Assembly (NCBI GenBank): GCA_001661515.1
Contig: LUVW01000025.1
Location: 91,394-155,393, forward strand
From: Capniomyces stellatus
Lineage: Eukaryota; Kickxellomycota; Harpellomycetes; Harpellales; Legeriomycetaceae
Direction: 5' to 3'
DNA: 64,000 bases
The position numbers and the translations under genes are program-made. Under the pieces are notes generated by a model. The model did no database searches and was not told the origin of the DNA. It worked only from the letters and a program-made list of their open reading frames with translations. Shown in pieces: positions 22,099-34,715 of this stretch. How positions within the stretch are numbered: position 1 is the first letter of the stretch; each line of letters begins with the position of its first letter.

Positions 22099-24006
22099 AT
22101 GACTGCTGACGCTCCCGAACTACCATCTGTTACCAGATTCCGCAAGTACTTGCAGATCAAAACCGTCCACCCAGACCCAGCATACTACGAATGCGCTGAC
22201 TTTCTCGTTGCCCAGGCCAAAGAAATCGGTCTTGAAAGCCAAATTGTCGAGGTAAACCACACACACCACTTTTATCCATTTACAACCAACTCTCCATTCA
22301 CACCTAACTCCTCTATTTACAACCAACTCTCCATTTACAACCAACTCTCCATTCACACCTAACTCCTCTATTTACAACCAACTCTCCATTCACACCTAAC
22401 TCTTCCATTTACATCTAATCATTTCTACATACTAGTGCGTCAAGGGAAAACCAATTGTAATTCTGAAACTCGCTGGATCCGACCAATCGTTAAAGTCCAT
22501 CCTGTTGAACTCTCACTCTGACGTAGTCCCAGTGTTTGAGGTAATTATATGTTTTGACATCTATTTCTATTCACTTTTTGTTTTTTTCCCTCTTATCAAT
22601 TCCATCAGCTCTACCGGTTCCCAACTCTGTCAATTTCACCATCCCAATTTAATTTTGTTGCCAGTGTTTTTAGCACTAACAACTGTACAAACCACGCAAA
22701 CCATACACTAGGAACACTGGACATACCCTCCATTTGCTGCCGAAAGAGTCAAGGCAGAGGACGGATCGTACAAAATATACGCCCGTGGTTCCCAAGACAT
22801 GAAAGTCACTGGTAGTTGGTAAGTACAGCATCCCTGTGTTTCAAGCCATTGGTAGCTGAATAAAACAAGTACATGCACCAGTGTACAAGCACCCATCTAA
22901 ATCCACATTTTCTAGCCAGCCTACCAACGCGTATCTGGCTGTAACACAGTTTGTATTCTAACCCATGTCGATCTGTGTGTTTGTTTGCTGATATATCTAC
23001 TTTTAGCCATTTGGAGGCATTGCGAGCCATCAAGGAGTCTGGGGTTCAGCTAAAGAGAAATGTGTTTGCCATTTTCTCGCCTGATGAGGAAATCGGTGGA
23101 TTTGATGGAGTTGGATCGCTGATACACACACCCGAGTTTGATGCATTAAATGCAGGGTTTGATCTGAACGAGGGAATACCATCTGAGGATGACAGAATAA
23201 TAGTAATGAATGGTGAAAGACTCGGATCGTAAGTTTTATTAATCTAATATTTGCAACAAATTGGCAATATAAATGAATGTACATATATATCCTCTTTGTT
23301 TTTTCTTTTAAAAATTTAAAGCAAGGCTATTCACACAAACCAATTCAAAAACTTTGATTAATGAAATAATAGAGCTGTCACCTTTACAGCACACGGAAAC
23401 ACTGGACACGGGAGTCAGTTTATTGAGGGAACAGCGATCGAAAAGCTGATGCCTATTATCAATGAACTAATGAGCTTCCGACAGACCCAACTTGATAAAC
23501 TCATAAGTCTGGGTAATAAGATGGAGCACCAAGGAGACGTAACCAGTGTCAACTTGACCATTTTAGAAGGTGGAAAACAACAAAACGTCGTTCCTGCTAC
23601 ATACTCTGCAACATTTGACATCAGGGTAACACCAAACACCGATATTTTCGAGTTTAGGTCGTGGCTGCAAGACATGGCCGACAAAAACGGCGTTGAAGTT
23701 GAGTACTTTTCCACAGAAACCAGAAACCCACTCACATCAATGCAGACTGAATCTCCCTTTATTTCGGCTTTTGATTCCTACTTTAAAAAGAAAAATCTTG
23801 TCAAAAACACTCTTATTTGCTGCGGGTTCACCGATGCAAGATATGTCAGATACAAGGGAATTCCTGCTTTGGGGGTTTGTCCAATCACCAACACCCACCT
23901 ACTTGCTCATCAACACGATGAATATGTCGATGAGGCCAGCTTTTTATATGGCATCAATTTCTACGTTGAGCTTGTTACTGAATTGGCCAACGTCGACTCT
24001 TTCTAG
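22099..24006 (+). CDS. ACY1: Aminoacylase-1, copy B, five exons
   Basis: This is a tandem paralogue of copy A. Exons 22099-22251, 22436-22540, 22712-22818, 23007-23228 and 23373-24006 splice in phase to 406 residues, with exons 2-4 having exactly the same lengths as in copy A. Active-site motifs are complete: NSHSDVVPVFE, ARGSQDMK, SPDEEIGG, LNEGI, HGNTGHGSQF and LLAHQHDEY. Through about residue 310 it is almost identical to inverted copy C apart from the codons around intron 4. After the sequence IRVTPNTDIFEF the two proteins diverge abruptly, while both stay intact. This pattern suggests recent gene conversion or a duplication with a different 3' partner. Intron 1 holds an 18-19 bp minisatellite. 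Confidence 0.93.
22267..22425 (+). repeat. Intronic minisatellite, 18-19 bp units, copy B intron 1
   Basis: About eight degenerate units built on AACTCTCCATTTACAACC, with TTCACACCT variants, fill most of intron 1. The corresponding intron of copy C contains the same array interrupted by a 346-base gap. This indicates a longer array that could not be assembled. Confidence 0.88.
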
Positions 24007-26606
24007 TCTCACCCATTCTGTTTCTTTTATTCGGTCATTTACTTGTTAAATTACGCAGTTTTGCTTTATTGATTCTTATCATTCTGTTGTGCTTTATTTT
24101 ACTTTGTTGTTTTTGCTTGTGTTTTTATCAAGTACGTATGTTGGTTTTTGAGTTGTAATTCAGTCTTAGCACCCTTATATTTAACCCCGTTCTCTATTGG
24201 TCATTGCAAGTATATATGCCATTTCAAATGTTCGATGTGTTTATTTTAGCTGTGTAGTTCTACTATAACTTGTTTTTCCCGTTTGGCAAATCGCTCTTTT
24301 TGTTTGACATCCCATGTTGTATTATTATCCATTTTTTTTGTGACCTGAAAGTGGTCAAACGACAGCATGTATGAATCACATTGATTTTAAACTTGACGTT
24401 TTGTATATCAGTCATTTACAATTTTCTCAACTTTTTTTTTCTCTGATTTATTTGCGAAATTACGGCTTTCTTTTATTTGATTTTGGGTATTATCTTTATT
24501 GCCAGTTGATTCTGGTTTCTATTTTGTTGGTAATTGACTGATTCGCATCTTCAACTGCTTTACTTTCTGAATTTTCTGTGCTAGATATGGGTTCATATAG
24601 TACTCTGTTCGTCCGAGGTACATTTGAGCATCTATTGGGAGGGCGAGCTATGTTGTATTCATTTTTTTTCTGTTCAAACCCGACTAGGCTTCCCTTAATA
24701 CATTCTTCCCAGGCGCATCCCATTTATCTTTTTTTTATTTAATGTCTTTCTTGTGATCATTTTTGCTACTTTTCCCTTTGAAAGCGAAATCTGCATTGTT
24801 TGTATTATTTACTTTTTATATCATTAAATATGTACTAGCCAATACAATAAAAGTTATTAGTAACTTTTTATTTTGTTTTATTTTATTTTATTAAATTGAA
24901 GATTCTCTTTGCTATAGTTGTCGACTTTCTCATAATGATGTCTTTAGAAGCTCGAAATTTCCTTTCATGTTTACATACTCTAGACATGTCATTATTCTTG
25001 TATTTCCAGTAGGCATTCTCGTCAAGCCTCAGGATTTATGAGTTTTTCTGCTCTTTCAGCATCACAATTAGGTTTTCCCCACTGATCAAGACTAATGAAT
25101 CCGCTCTTTTCATTCGATTGCAACGATAAAATCGCTTTTGACCTTGTGAATGTACTGCTTGTCAAGTTTTTATTTTGCTTTTAAAACGCACGCTGTCGAT
25201 TATTTCTCTTTTCAAGGCAAGTTGAGCATTTGCTCTTATACTGATTAGATGAAGCCAAGATTAAAAGTAAATACTGATATCAACTGATTCAGAAAACTTC
25301 AAACTGATTAAACCATACTTAATTTGAGTTTGAGTATAATCGTGACCTATGTTCTTTTGATTTGACTCGTGTATATTGTTTTAACCCATTTCACCATCTT
25401 TGTAGTTTGCTTGCAAATATTTCCTTTTATTACTGTATGGAATGTTGCTTTTTTTTTGTACACGTTTGTTCAAGAAACTCCATTGACATCAAGTCCTTGA
25501 GTTTGATTTGCTAGAGCCACAGTAGCCATCTCTAGTTTGTTTAAAGTTGGCGGCTTTGAATAAGTAGCTATTGATGATACCACGAGTAATAACTTATTTT
25601 GCTTCTAGCTATACTCTCTGCTTCAGAATCGATGTTAAATATCAGAACATGTTTTGGCAAAATGTGTGAAATCTCAATAGTCATTACATTTATTACATAT
25701 TAGTAGGGAGCTTTTACTTTCTATTTTTTTTATTCCAAAGAAATCAGATGGGCGTTTTGGTTGGAGAATAATCGTAATTTAACATTTATATTTTTGGCTT
25801 GGCGAACAAAGTCAGAACTGATGCTGTTGGAAATACAAAACTAGTAGATAAAAAAAACAAAACTGGTAAAGAAAAAAAAAAATTAGAACATGTTTACATC
25901 CAAGGTCAAAAAATTAGTTATTGTCAAAAGCTTAAAGTTTCAAGCCTATCAATAAAAACTGTGACTTCAAATGTGCTGATAGGGAATAATATTTACTTCA
26001 CAAAGTATAATGTGTTGTGAAAATGTTTCAATAGTGTTTGATATAGACTGAATACCTGGTCAAATACCGCTGAGTTTGGGCAGCAATAATGCCAATTTTA
26101 TCATTGTATATATCAGATTGGAAACTTACAGAAACACACCATCTAACTCCAATTCGAAGAGACAAAAGGTCACAAATATATTTTAGCATTTTACACCACC
26201 ACACCTTCTTCAAGCTCACTTTGGGTTTATTCACAAGAAAAGTAGCAAAACGTGATGTGCTTTGGGATTTGATTGAATGTTCCCTAATTCGTATCACTTG
26301 CATGTTACTTTATGGTCAAAGTTTTATGATTAAGATATAGTCAGGCCAACAATAATATCTCAACAATCATTAATGCCAGTGTTCAAGGAAACGCTAGGTT
26401 TAAACTAAGAGTAAAATTCAAGCCCATGTTGATAAACTAGTCAGAAATACAAAATCAAAATTTGCTTAAAAAAGTATAAAAACTACAAGAAAGATATTCT
26501 GGATTCAGTACCAATATATTCTTTTCCAAACAAGAAAGAAGCTATTTAAAGATAATTAATACAAACACAACACAACACAACACAACACAAACAAATAAAC
26601 TACAAG
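24007..26606. other. 2.6-kb gene-poor region
   Basis: No supported gene was found between aminoacylase copy B and the Thr-rich secreted gene. Frames of 60-90 codons (for example 24496-24723 minus and 26028-26340 on either strand) lack family features and plausible neighbouring exons. The region is T-rich on the plus strand. The last 150 bases form the promoter of the next gene. Confidence 0.5.
26475..26482 (+). promoter_or_regulatory. Probable TATA box of the Thr-rich secreted gene
   Basis: TATAAAAA lies about 130 bases before the start codon and matches the TATA consensus. The leader between them is A-rich and includes an AACAC pentamer array directly before the ATG. Position and match support a core promoter of a strongly expressed gene, without proof. 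Confidence 0.5.
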
Positions 26607-27383
26607 ATGAAGTTTCTATCATTCGGATTGGTTGCTGGACTAGCTTTGTGCTTCAGCGGTAATGCTATGATCAAAGAGAACGAGAACATACCAGCTATTG
26701 TTCTTTTGACTGTTCACGCAACAAGCACCATTACCTACACCGGTACAATCACATCTACATCTACCCACACTGTAACAGAAACAGGAACTGTGACAAACAC
26801 CATCACATCAACCAACACACACACTGATACATCAACAAACACCATCACATCAACAAACACTGATACCGAAACCTCCACCAAAACCGACACATACACCACC
26901 ACAAGAACAGGAACCGTCACTGAAACCACCACCAACACTGAAACCACCGTTTCAACAACAACTGTCGAAGAAACAATCACCGACACCCACACCAACACCA
27001 ACACTGAAACCAGCACTGCCACTGATACCGTCACCGAAACCAACACCATCACAAACACCCACACTGACACCTACTCCTCAACCTCAACAATCACTGAAAC
27101 CGGTACCGTCACCAACACCCACACTGATACCTATACCTCCACATCAACCAACACACACACCGAAACCGTCACAGGTACCAACACCAATACTGTGACCGAA
27201 ACCAGCACCGGTACAATCACCAACACCGTTACCAACACCAACACACAAACCAACACACACACCAACACCAACACCATCACCAACACCGTTACAGGAACAA
27301 CCACAACCATCACTATTACTGAGACCGGTTACGGAAACCTCAGAGTGCTCACTGCCAACATCAACGATAAAATCGAACTCTAA
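26607..27383 (+). CDS. Thr-rich repeat secreted or cell-wall protein, 258 aa
   Basis: I recognise the architecture, not a named family. Residues 1-20 are a clear signal peptide (MKFLSFGLVAGLALCFSGNA). From about residue 38 to 240 the protein is almost entirely degenerate threonine-rich repeats such as TNTHTDT, TETGTVTNT and TSTNTHTET, lacking Lys/Arg and hydrophobic segments. This predicts dense O-mannosylation and an extended rod. The tail after ITETGYG is ordinary sequence ending in a Leu, with no hydrophobic GPI-type C-terminus, so it is likely soluble or loosely cell-wall associated. It has its own TATA box and an unstructured A/C-rich leader, which suggests high expression. Repeats are imperfect at both DNA and protein level. 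Possible roles include spore coat, wall or adhesive (mucin-like) material; none is proven. Confidence 0.82.
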   Translation: MKFLSFGLVAGLALCFSGNAMIKENENIPAIVLLTVHATSTITYTGTITSTSTHTVTETGTVTNTITSTNTHTDTSTNTITSTNTDTETSTKTDTYTTTRTGTVTETTTNTETTVSTTTVEETITDTHTNTNTETSTATDTVTETNTITNTHTDTYSSTSTITETGTVTNTHTDTYTSTSTNTHTETVTGTNTNTVTETSTGTITNTVTNTNTQTNTHTNTNTITNTVTGTTTTITITETGYGNLRVLTANINDKIEL

Positions 27384-27792
27384 GCACAGAGTCTAACCAC
27401 AAACATACGCTTTTTCCAAACATTATTAATATAGAAACACTTTATTAATAACTTTATAGATTGTACAAGTTATATGTCAATACATACCATTTAGTACACA
27501 CGTCTTTCACTTAGTTGCAGACACAACATTTTTACAATCGTGTTAGAAAATAGCTTTATGATTTTTCTTTCAAAAATACGGTTTAAAATACGAACAACTG
27601 TACCAATTACGACAATAAATCATTTAAAAAAATAGTGCTAGTAGTCTAAATTCAAGCTATACAAAACTTGTACCCATTGTACTGTAAACCCAGTAACTCG
27701 AAAAGTAAAAGAATAAAAGATATAAGTTTAAAAGTAAAAGAATATAGATATAAGTTTAAAAATAAATGATTTAAAGATTAGCGTAGCTAAAC
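27384..27792. other. Convergent 3' flanks
   Basis: This holds 3' sequences of the Thr-rich gene and of SHY1, AT-rich, with a short repeat of AAAGTAAAAGAATA/TATAAGTTTAAAA units near 27705-27765. No gene was seen. Confidence 0.5.
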
Positions 27793-28991
27793 TCACAGGC
27801 TGTTTCCAGCTCTTCTGCGCAGGTCAGAGATGGTTTTGCTAGCCTGTTTAGGCTTGCGTACATTCAAGAAAAACATAATGGATGTGGCTAAGCATAGACC
27901 AAACCTACACGACAGCAACAACGACAAACAAGCATTCAAGTGAATTCTTTTGGAAAAATAAAATGGAAAAAAAAGTAAAAATGGGGTGCAAAATTTACCA
28001 TGTAGCCATGTATTGGACGTGGTCGTTGGCTATTGTAATGGAGGGCGGTGAGGGGGCAGGGAATCCAGTCCGCATATTTTGTGAGTCATAAATAGCTTCT
28101 TCGCGGTTAGCTAAGGTCATGAAAAAAATAGGATAATGTCATTGAGGATTTGCAAATAGATAGCAGTTTAGCATTTTAAAAACATATTCATAATATTAAT
28201 CAAGCTTGAGGCATAAATGTACCATAAACCGCTTCGAAAATAAACGGCAACGAGTCTGCGTGTTCTCCCATTTTATATCGATCAAAGATAAACCAGATAT
28301 TCTTGGTGGAGTCGCTTTCTGGTGTGAATTTGTTGGCTCTTTGTCCGCTGCGAACCAGAACAAGCAGAGTCACAGGTTCAGAGGTTAAAGATTCTGGCCT
28401 AGATCTTTGTTCCGAAAAGTCTGTGGAAACCCAGCCTCTTTGAATTAAGACTCGCGATCCGTCTTTGCGAATCAAGGGTGTCACAATGTTGTAGCCCACT
28501 CTTCCTTCGCGAGTAATTGGGCCAACCTTCATTTCCTTTGAATGGTCAAAGGTGCCAGTAATGTATACTTTTCTATATTCGAAATCGTCGATTAGTTCTT
28601 GATTCAATGCGAGTGGCAGTTCAACGGGTTTTTGGTGAATTTTTTGATTTACGTGGTCTAAAATCCCCTTTTTCCATTGCAACCGTTTATACTGCCAGGT
28701 TCCTAGCAAAAAGGTTATTACTGGGATCATGCCGAGACTCAGGGTTTTGAAAGAATAGAATCTCCTTTTCCATTCATGCTCGGAAACCAACACATCAGCT
28801 AGCTCCTTTGAATCGAATTTATTCTTTTGGCCGTGCATGCCGGCTTTAAAGATATTGTTGAAGCTGGAATCTCGCTTTGATTCTCGCTTTGAGCCAAGAG
28901 TATTCAGATTCAAATAGTTAATGTTGCCTGGTCCAAATACGCGATTCTTTGACAAGCATAGTCGGTTCAATGATATGAAATTCAAACTCAT
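27793..28991 (-). CDS. SHY1: Cytochrome c oxidase assembly protein SURF1/Shy1 (three exons)
   Basis: Shy1/SURF1 is an inner-membrane factor for assembly of cytochrome c oxidase around Cox1. Exons 28991-28223, 28110-27999 and 27904-27793 join in phase to 330 residues. A basic, Ser/Asn-rich N-terminus acts as presequence. The first membrane span is TLSLGMIPVITFLLGTWQYKR with the family GTWQ-R motif, then the intermembrane-space domain with VGYNIVTPL and VLIQRGWVS. The C-terminal NDHVQYMATWFGLCLATS span matches the family signature N-H-QY-TW. The final exons were too short to appear as long reading frames and were placed by this signature. The first intron donor (GTACAT) is not a strong consensus. 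The family assignment is secure. Confidence 0.92.
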
Positions 28992-29771
28992 GATTAGTTT
29001 TGCTTATTAGCACGAAAATGCGTGCAATTTTGACTGTTTACAAAAGGTATAAAAAGAAGAAAAAGTGGTTGTAAAAGATATGGATAGCAGAGATATTGTG
29101 GACAACTAAAATATGAGTCAAGCAAATAGAATATTCACCGGTTTTATGATTGAAAAGAATGGTAATAACAATTTCAATAAAAAAAAAGAAAAAATATTCA
29201 ATTTGGTGTATGAATTGAGATTTAGCAACTCTCGGATACCAGATAATTTTGAGTTTTTGAAAAGTGTGGTTGAGTTTAGGCTAAAATAGTTAGCAATTTG
29301 GTAGTTAAAAAGAAAACAGAATAGGAAATTAGTATTTCAATAAAAAAAATGGGAAGTTAGTAGGGAAATTAATGGAATGATGTAGTTATTGATTCGCCGA
29401 GTCAGTGATTTTTCGATGGTGATTGTTGTAAAAGCCTATTAAACCAAAAAAGCAAAGCTGAGAAAAATGTAGTAAACAAAGAGTAAAGAAAGTGGTGAAA
29501 ATAAGTATAAAAAAGTGAATTTTTAAACAAAATTAGTAAATAAAAGCCGGGATTTAAACAATAATTATTTCAATTATTATTTTTAAAAAAAAGTGAAACT
29601 GAATTGTTTTTTTATTTAATTACAGTTTTAAAAAAGCAAAAAAGGTTTCTAGTAAATGAAATAAAGTAAGGAAGCTTTGAGATTGGGGAAACTGGAATAG
29701 CAATATTGCGAATATAGCAGAGGGATAGAGAAGGGATAGGGTGAGTATAATACAGATAGGTACGAGGTAAA
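28992..29771. other. Divergent intergenic region
   Basis: This is an A-rich stretch between SHY1 and the 13-exon gene. It presumably contains both promoters. No distinctive element or gene was seen. Confidence 0.5.
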
Positions 29772-32700
29772 ATGGTTGCAAAAAGCCAAACGCTTGAGGA
29801 GTTGCTAAAGCAATTGTCTAGCAGTATAAAGGCAACATTTCACAATGAATTGCAGGAGCTAGAGAAAAGCCAGACGAGCAGACAAGACAGTAAAAGGGCG
29901 TTTAAAAGAGGGAGGTATTATGAAGAGAAAGAGAAAGAGAAAGAAGAGGCAGGATACAACAATTCGTCGGTGATTTCGATAAATGCAATGGCAAAGGCGG
30001 CAGCGGCAGCAGCAACAGGAAGCAATTCGGCTTTGAGCACAAAGTTAAAGGGTGGGGGCGGGTCAGGAAGTTTGGGTACGGGAATTGGGATGAAGGGGAA
30101 TGTTGGGACATTGAACAGTAGATCCAAGAGCCAAGTTTTGGTGAATATGCTTGATAAGGACCAGGTTAAGAATTTGTTTGAAGTGAAAAAGTTGGTTTTG
30201 AAGGGGCGTGGCGAAGATAGGAGCAAGATACTCAAAGTAAGCGGTGTGGTTGTGTTTTGTATATTTTAGTTGGATGAGTTGTTGTATTGTTGGGCAGGAA
30301 ATGGTTGAGAAATGTTGGCGATGAGACTTGTTAGGATTCAATCGGTATTTAATTATTCTACATTATTTTTTGCCTGTTTATTTATGGCGACGGTTGTTCG
30401 CTGGACAAACTTTTAGTGGACCACAAACATCCTGTCGCTGTTTGCTTCAATTACCAGTAAGTGTATATGCATTTTGCAGAAGCCAAAATATAAATAATAA
30501 ATGCTGTTGAATTACGACAAGAAGGTGTGAAGCCAGTTCAGGGTATTTAAAGTGAGAGATGGATACACGTATAGTTATCAACGGAGCGATCAGGGTTGAG
30601 GAGCTGAGCTGTCTAGGTAGCTTTGAAGAGATTTCCAATCTTATGATAATATGCGTCGAGTCGGGGTATTTAAAGCTTGGAAGGTAATTAATTAATATAT
30701 AAGTACATTAGGAAGTAAAGGAGCAAGTTGAGTCGGTTTTGAGTTGAAAAAGAGGTGAAATGAGTTTTGGATATTAAAAGAAAAAATTGTGAAAAATAGA
30801 AAAGCAGCAGAAATCGAATTTGTAAAGGTGAGTTGTATAGATATATAGATGGATAGTTGTAGAGTTGGATAGATTGTAGTATTTTGGTAGTTAATTGTGC
30901 TGATATATTTGGGATAGATGGTGACTAAGGAGAGCAACGATACAAACGTTGGAGACCTTTTGGTAGGAAAGTATGCAGAGTCACACAGCCAGATATTTTT
31001 GCAGTCGCTGCATACAGAGTCGGTTGAAATTTTGTCACGGTAAGTACGAAAACGAAACAAAGCAACCAATGGACAAGCAACGATGTTTGAGAAAGATTTG
31101 GGCTTTTAAATTTGATTAATACACATTATGGACAAGAAAGTGATAATTAAGAGTATGGTTAATAGAAAGGAAAGTGTTACAAAGGAGATGAGTCAAGTGC
31201 TTAAAGAAATGGGGGCCAGGTATTGGCGAGAAAACCAAAAGGCAATAAACGAGCTATTGAGGGAGCTGGAAAAGGTTCTTGATAAGCCAGAAGGGGAAAT
31301 AAAAAGCATTGCGATTGATGGTTGGTAGTAGTTCCATATATTTACCAAAAGCTTATTTAAAAGATGAATTTAAAGCAACCAAACGTGAAAATGATGATTA
31401 AATTCTGAAATATTGGATATTTGGATGTTTTATGTGGGTGGGGATTTCGTGCTTGTAGATTGGCGCAGATATATTTTGTATTATGTGTTTTTTGAAGGGT
31501 CAGGAGGATTGTGGGTTCTGTTTGGTAAGAAACGAATAGTACTTTTTGTGTTGTTTTTTTCATTGCGGGTATCATAAAGCAAAAAAGAATATAAGGATAT
31601 TAACGGAATTTGTGGATAACGGTTGGGTAGATGCGGAAAAGAGAAAGGGAATTGATTTGGGGTCAGAAATCGGGTTTGTATGCAGACTGGTGGAGTTTGA
31701 AAGCAAGATGGAGTTTTCGCTGGTTCCGTTTTCGGATAAACTGGACGAGAGTGGCAAGGAGAACAAGAAGAAAGAGAACACTATAATAGGGATGTTTGAG
31801 AGTTTGGCACTAAGGGTATTTGAGAACGAAAAGATCTTTAAAAGCAGCGAAAGTGTGCGAATGGTGATGGGATGTTTGGATTTGTTGGTTTGGTTTGGAG
31901 AAAACGTTGATTTGTCGATGGATTGGAGCGAACAGGCTTTGGTTTCTGGCTATTGGATACTAAATAAAGTACTAACAAAGGCAAGTGAAAATATAAATTA
32001 AACGCGATTTTCATTAAATAGAATGTCGATTAAATGCAATTTCCATTAATTAGAATATAAATTAAACGCGATTTTGATTAAATAGAATATAGATTGGCAG
32101 ACTTTGAGACAGTTGTTGAGAAGTGCAAACTCAGTACCTAATCTACAACCTGCAGGGATGAGCAACACTTTTGGGGATTCAATGATTATGAAGCAGTTGG
32201 GGGTTTCTGGGATTGGGATAACAGGACTGGGAGTGTCTGAGTCAGAAGGAGTAGTAACCAAGTTAATGGAAAAATACACTGCTATTTTAAACAATTATAT
32301 AAGCGAAAAACAAGGTCAAGTTGAGGCAGAATCAGAAACAGAAATAGGAGAGACAGACACAGAAGCAGAGACAGAAGCAGAAGCAGAATCAGAAAGGGAA
32401 TCAGAAAGAGAAAGAGAAAGAGAAAGAGAATCTGAGCTTGGAGGCGATGGTGTAAACATAAACTTAAAAGTAAATGCAAAATCAAGTTCAAATGGGATTG
32501 AAAAAAGTTCGATTTTGAATTATAGTTTGTTTTTCAAAATCTTCCCAAGAGTTCTAGAAAACATTTGGTCAAGAATGGATCCTGTCCAAATGAGAGGAGT
32601 TGTTCACTTGTTGATTTTAAAGTGGCCATTGCGGGTAGTTGGCGAGGGTAAAAAAATGAAAAGACTGAGTTTGACCAGCAGCAAAGTATTTATCAAAAGC

Positions 32701-34681
32701 ATCACTGTATTTGATTTCTTGTGTCGAGGAATGCAGTAAGTTTTTTTTTTTTGACTCTTTTATATATATATTATATATTTATTTATTTCTTCTAAAAAAT
32801 AGTATAAATATATAATACATATAATGCAATAAAAATAGGTCGGTAACGGTTCCCGAGTTGGTAGAGTCAATGGCCAATGGAAAGCTGGACAATTTTCAAA
32901 CATGCCGATTGTTGGATGGTTTGTACGTAATGATATCATACCTGAACTCGCAAAAAAGTCTGTTTTTACACAACACAGCCAAGAAGCAAAGCCAGGGAAA
33001 CTTTGCAAGTGCACCCAACTATAAAGACAAGGGCAAAGGCAAGGGTAAAGGCATGGCTGTAGGAGAAAAGACCAAAGCGTACCCAAGACTTTGTACAGAC
33101 TTTTCAGGATTTATAGTCAACATAACACTAAAGCTGTGGGACACAATGGTGCTGAAAATATCAAAGGAGTTGGAAGGCTACCGAAAGTACCATAGTGACG
33201 AGGCCGAGGCTGAATCTAGTAGAACGGGCGCAGGCGGAGGCGGGGAGGATGAGTGTTGGTTGGTGAACATGTGTACTTTTATACGGATTGTTTCAAATCT
33301 TGTAGAGCTGACAAGAGACCATAGAATCACTATTCGGTATGGGTACACTGACCTCGTTTCTTTGGCCATCAAGGCGTTGGATTTGCTGAGCGTGGTCTCT
33401 GATTTGCGGTTTGATTTGATTGACGAAACAACTATAGATTTATTTAACGCATTGAAGCACTTAGGTAAATCTCTCTTATTAATTGATTGCCCACTATCCA
33501 TTGATTTGGTTTGATTTGGTTTGATTTGGTTTGATTGTTTTTTTTTATTTGATTGTATTTGCTAGTCTTTTGTCTTTCTACAGTCCAGATATTAAACAGG
33601 CAAATCATTATCAGGCTTTTGGATTTTGTGTACTTTGATTTTGGCAATTACCACCTGTTGTTTTTCTCCAAACAAAACCCAGACCGCTTAGCGTTGGACG
33701 ATCCAACTATTTTTACGAGCAGTGTGTTGAACAATGAGTCTAGCTGCTCGTCTACTTGTTACTCGCTGTCGCCAACTCTTCAGTCCACCAATTCGATTTT
33801 CGCCAACTCTATCCATGTTTCTTCTGAAAAGTCTGGGCTAAAATCTATTTTAAATGAAAATCTTGACCATGTCAGCTCAAGACTTGCTTTGTCCAACCCA
33901 GGTTCCAGCCACAATTCTCAATCAAATCCAGATTTAGATTCAGATTTAGATTCAGATTTAGATTCAGGTTTAGATTTAGATTTGAATATGGATTTGGATA
34001 TGGATATTGATATGGATATTGACGATAATAAATTGAAAGTTTCTTCCTCAACTCAGTTTGGAATCAGTCCTCAGTTGGCAAGGTCAAAGTTTTTGCTGGA
34101 TACCAGGAGCTGGCTAATAGACATGCTTTTCAATGGTGACTTTTAACTTGTTTTTTTTTTCAATTTGTTACTGTTTTGACCTTACCATTAACGATAAATT
34201 GCCGGTTTGTTGCCTGCAGCTACGACGCAGTTCTATAGCATTGAATAACGCCAAGACCCATTCAAGTAGATAAAAAAGCACACTCACGCGCCTTTAATTA
34301 ACTTTGATTTTTATGTATTTATATTTTTATTAGTCGCTTCGAATATGGTCAGTCCAAGCAGGACTAAAAACGGCTACACAAGCATCGTGCATTTGATCGC
34401 CGAATATTACGCATGTCTGGAGTCCGACTTGTCCCCAGCCGCAATTGACCTCAAGCTTCCCTCTGGCTACACACTGTCAAAGTAATATACCAAACTAGTA
34501 GCATATTCATTGATGTATAGTATTGCGTTTGGATTAGCTAGATATAAACTAACTGCCTTTACTTGTTGACTCCCCCCTCCCCCCCCTAATAATATCACTG
34601 TTAGCTCTGAGCTTGATTTTATGCACGACTTGAAAACCAACCCTGACTTGCTGACTGTTTTTGTTCGCTGTTTACAAGGCA

Positions 34682-34715
<34 letters not shown>

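Larger units (their letters stand above)
21544..23655 (+). repeat. Inverted repeat arm 1 (contains aminoacylase copy B, 5' two thirds)
   Basis: This arm matches the reverse complement of about 39911-42358. It covers about 550 bases of upstream DNA, exons 1-4, introns 1-3 and the first part of exon 5. Identity by eye is very high, with only scattered substitutions (for example Phe versus Ser in an intron frame near 22590) and differing copy numbers of simple repeats. Two parts break the identity: intron 4 with its flanking codons, and everything after about 23655. Confidence 0.9.

Noticed and set aside
22267..22425. CRISPR-like array
   Set aside because: Units are contiguous and degenerate with no unique spacers, and the genome is eukaryotic; it is a minisatellite.
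26735..27313. Val-rich antisense frames opposite the Thr-rich gene
   Set aside because: They are mirror translations of ACN/AAC repeats; the plus strand has the signal peptide, TATA box and normal ends.
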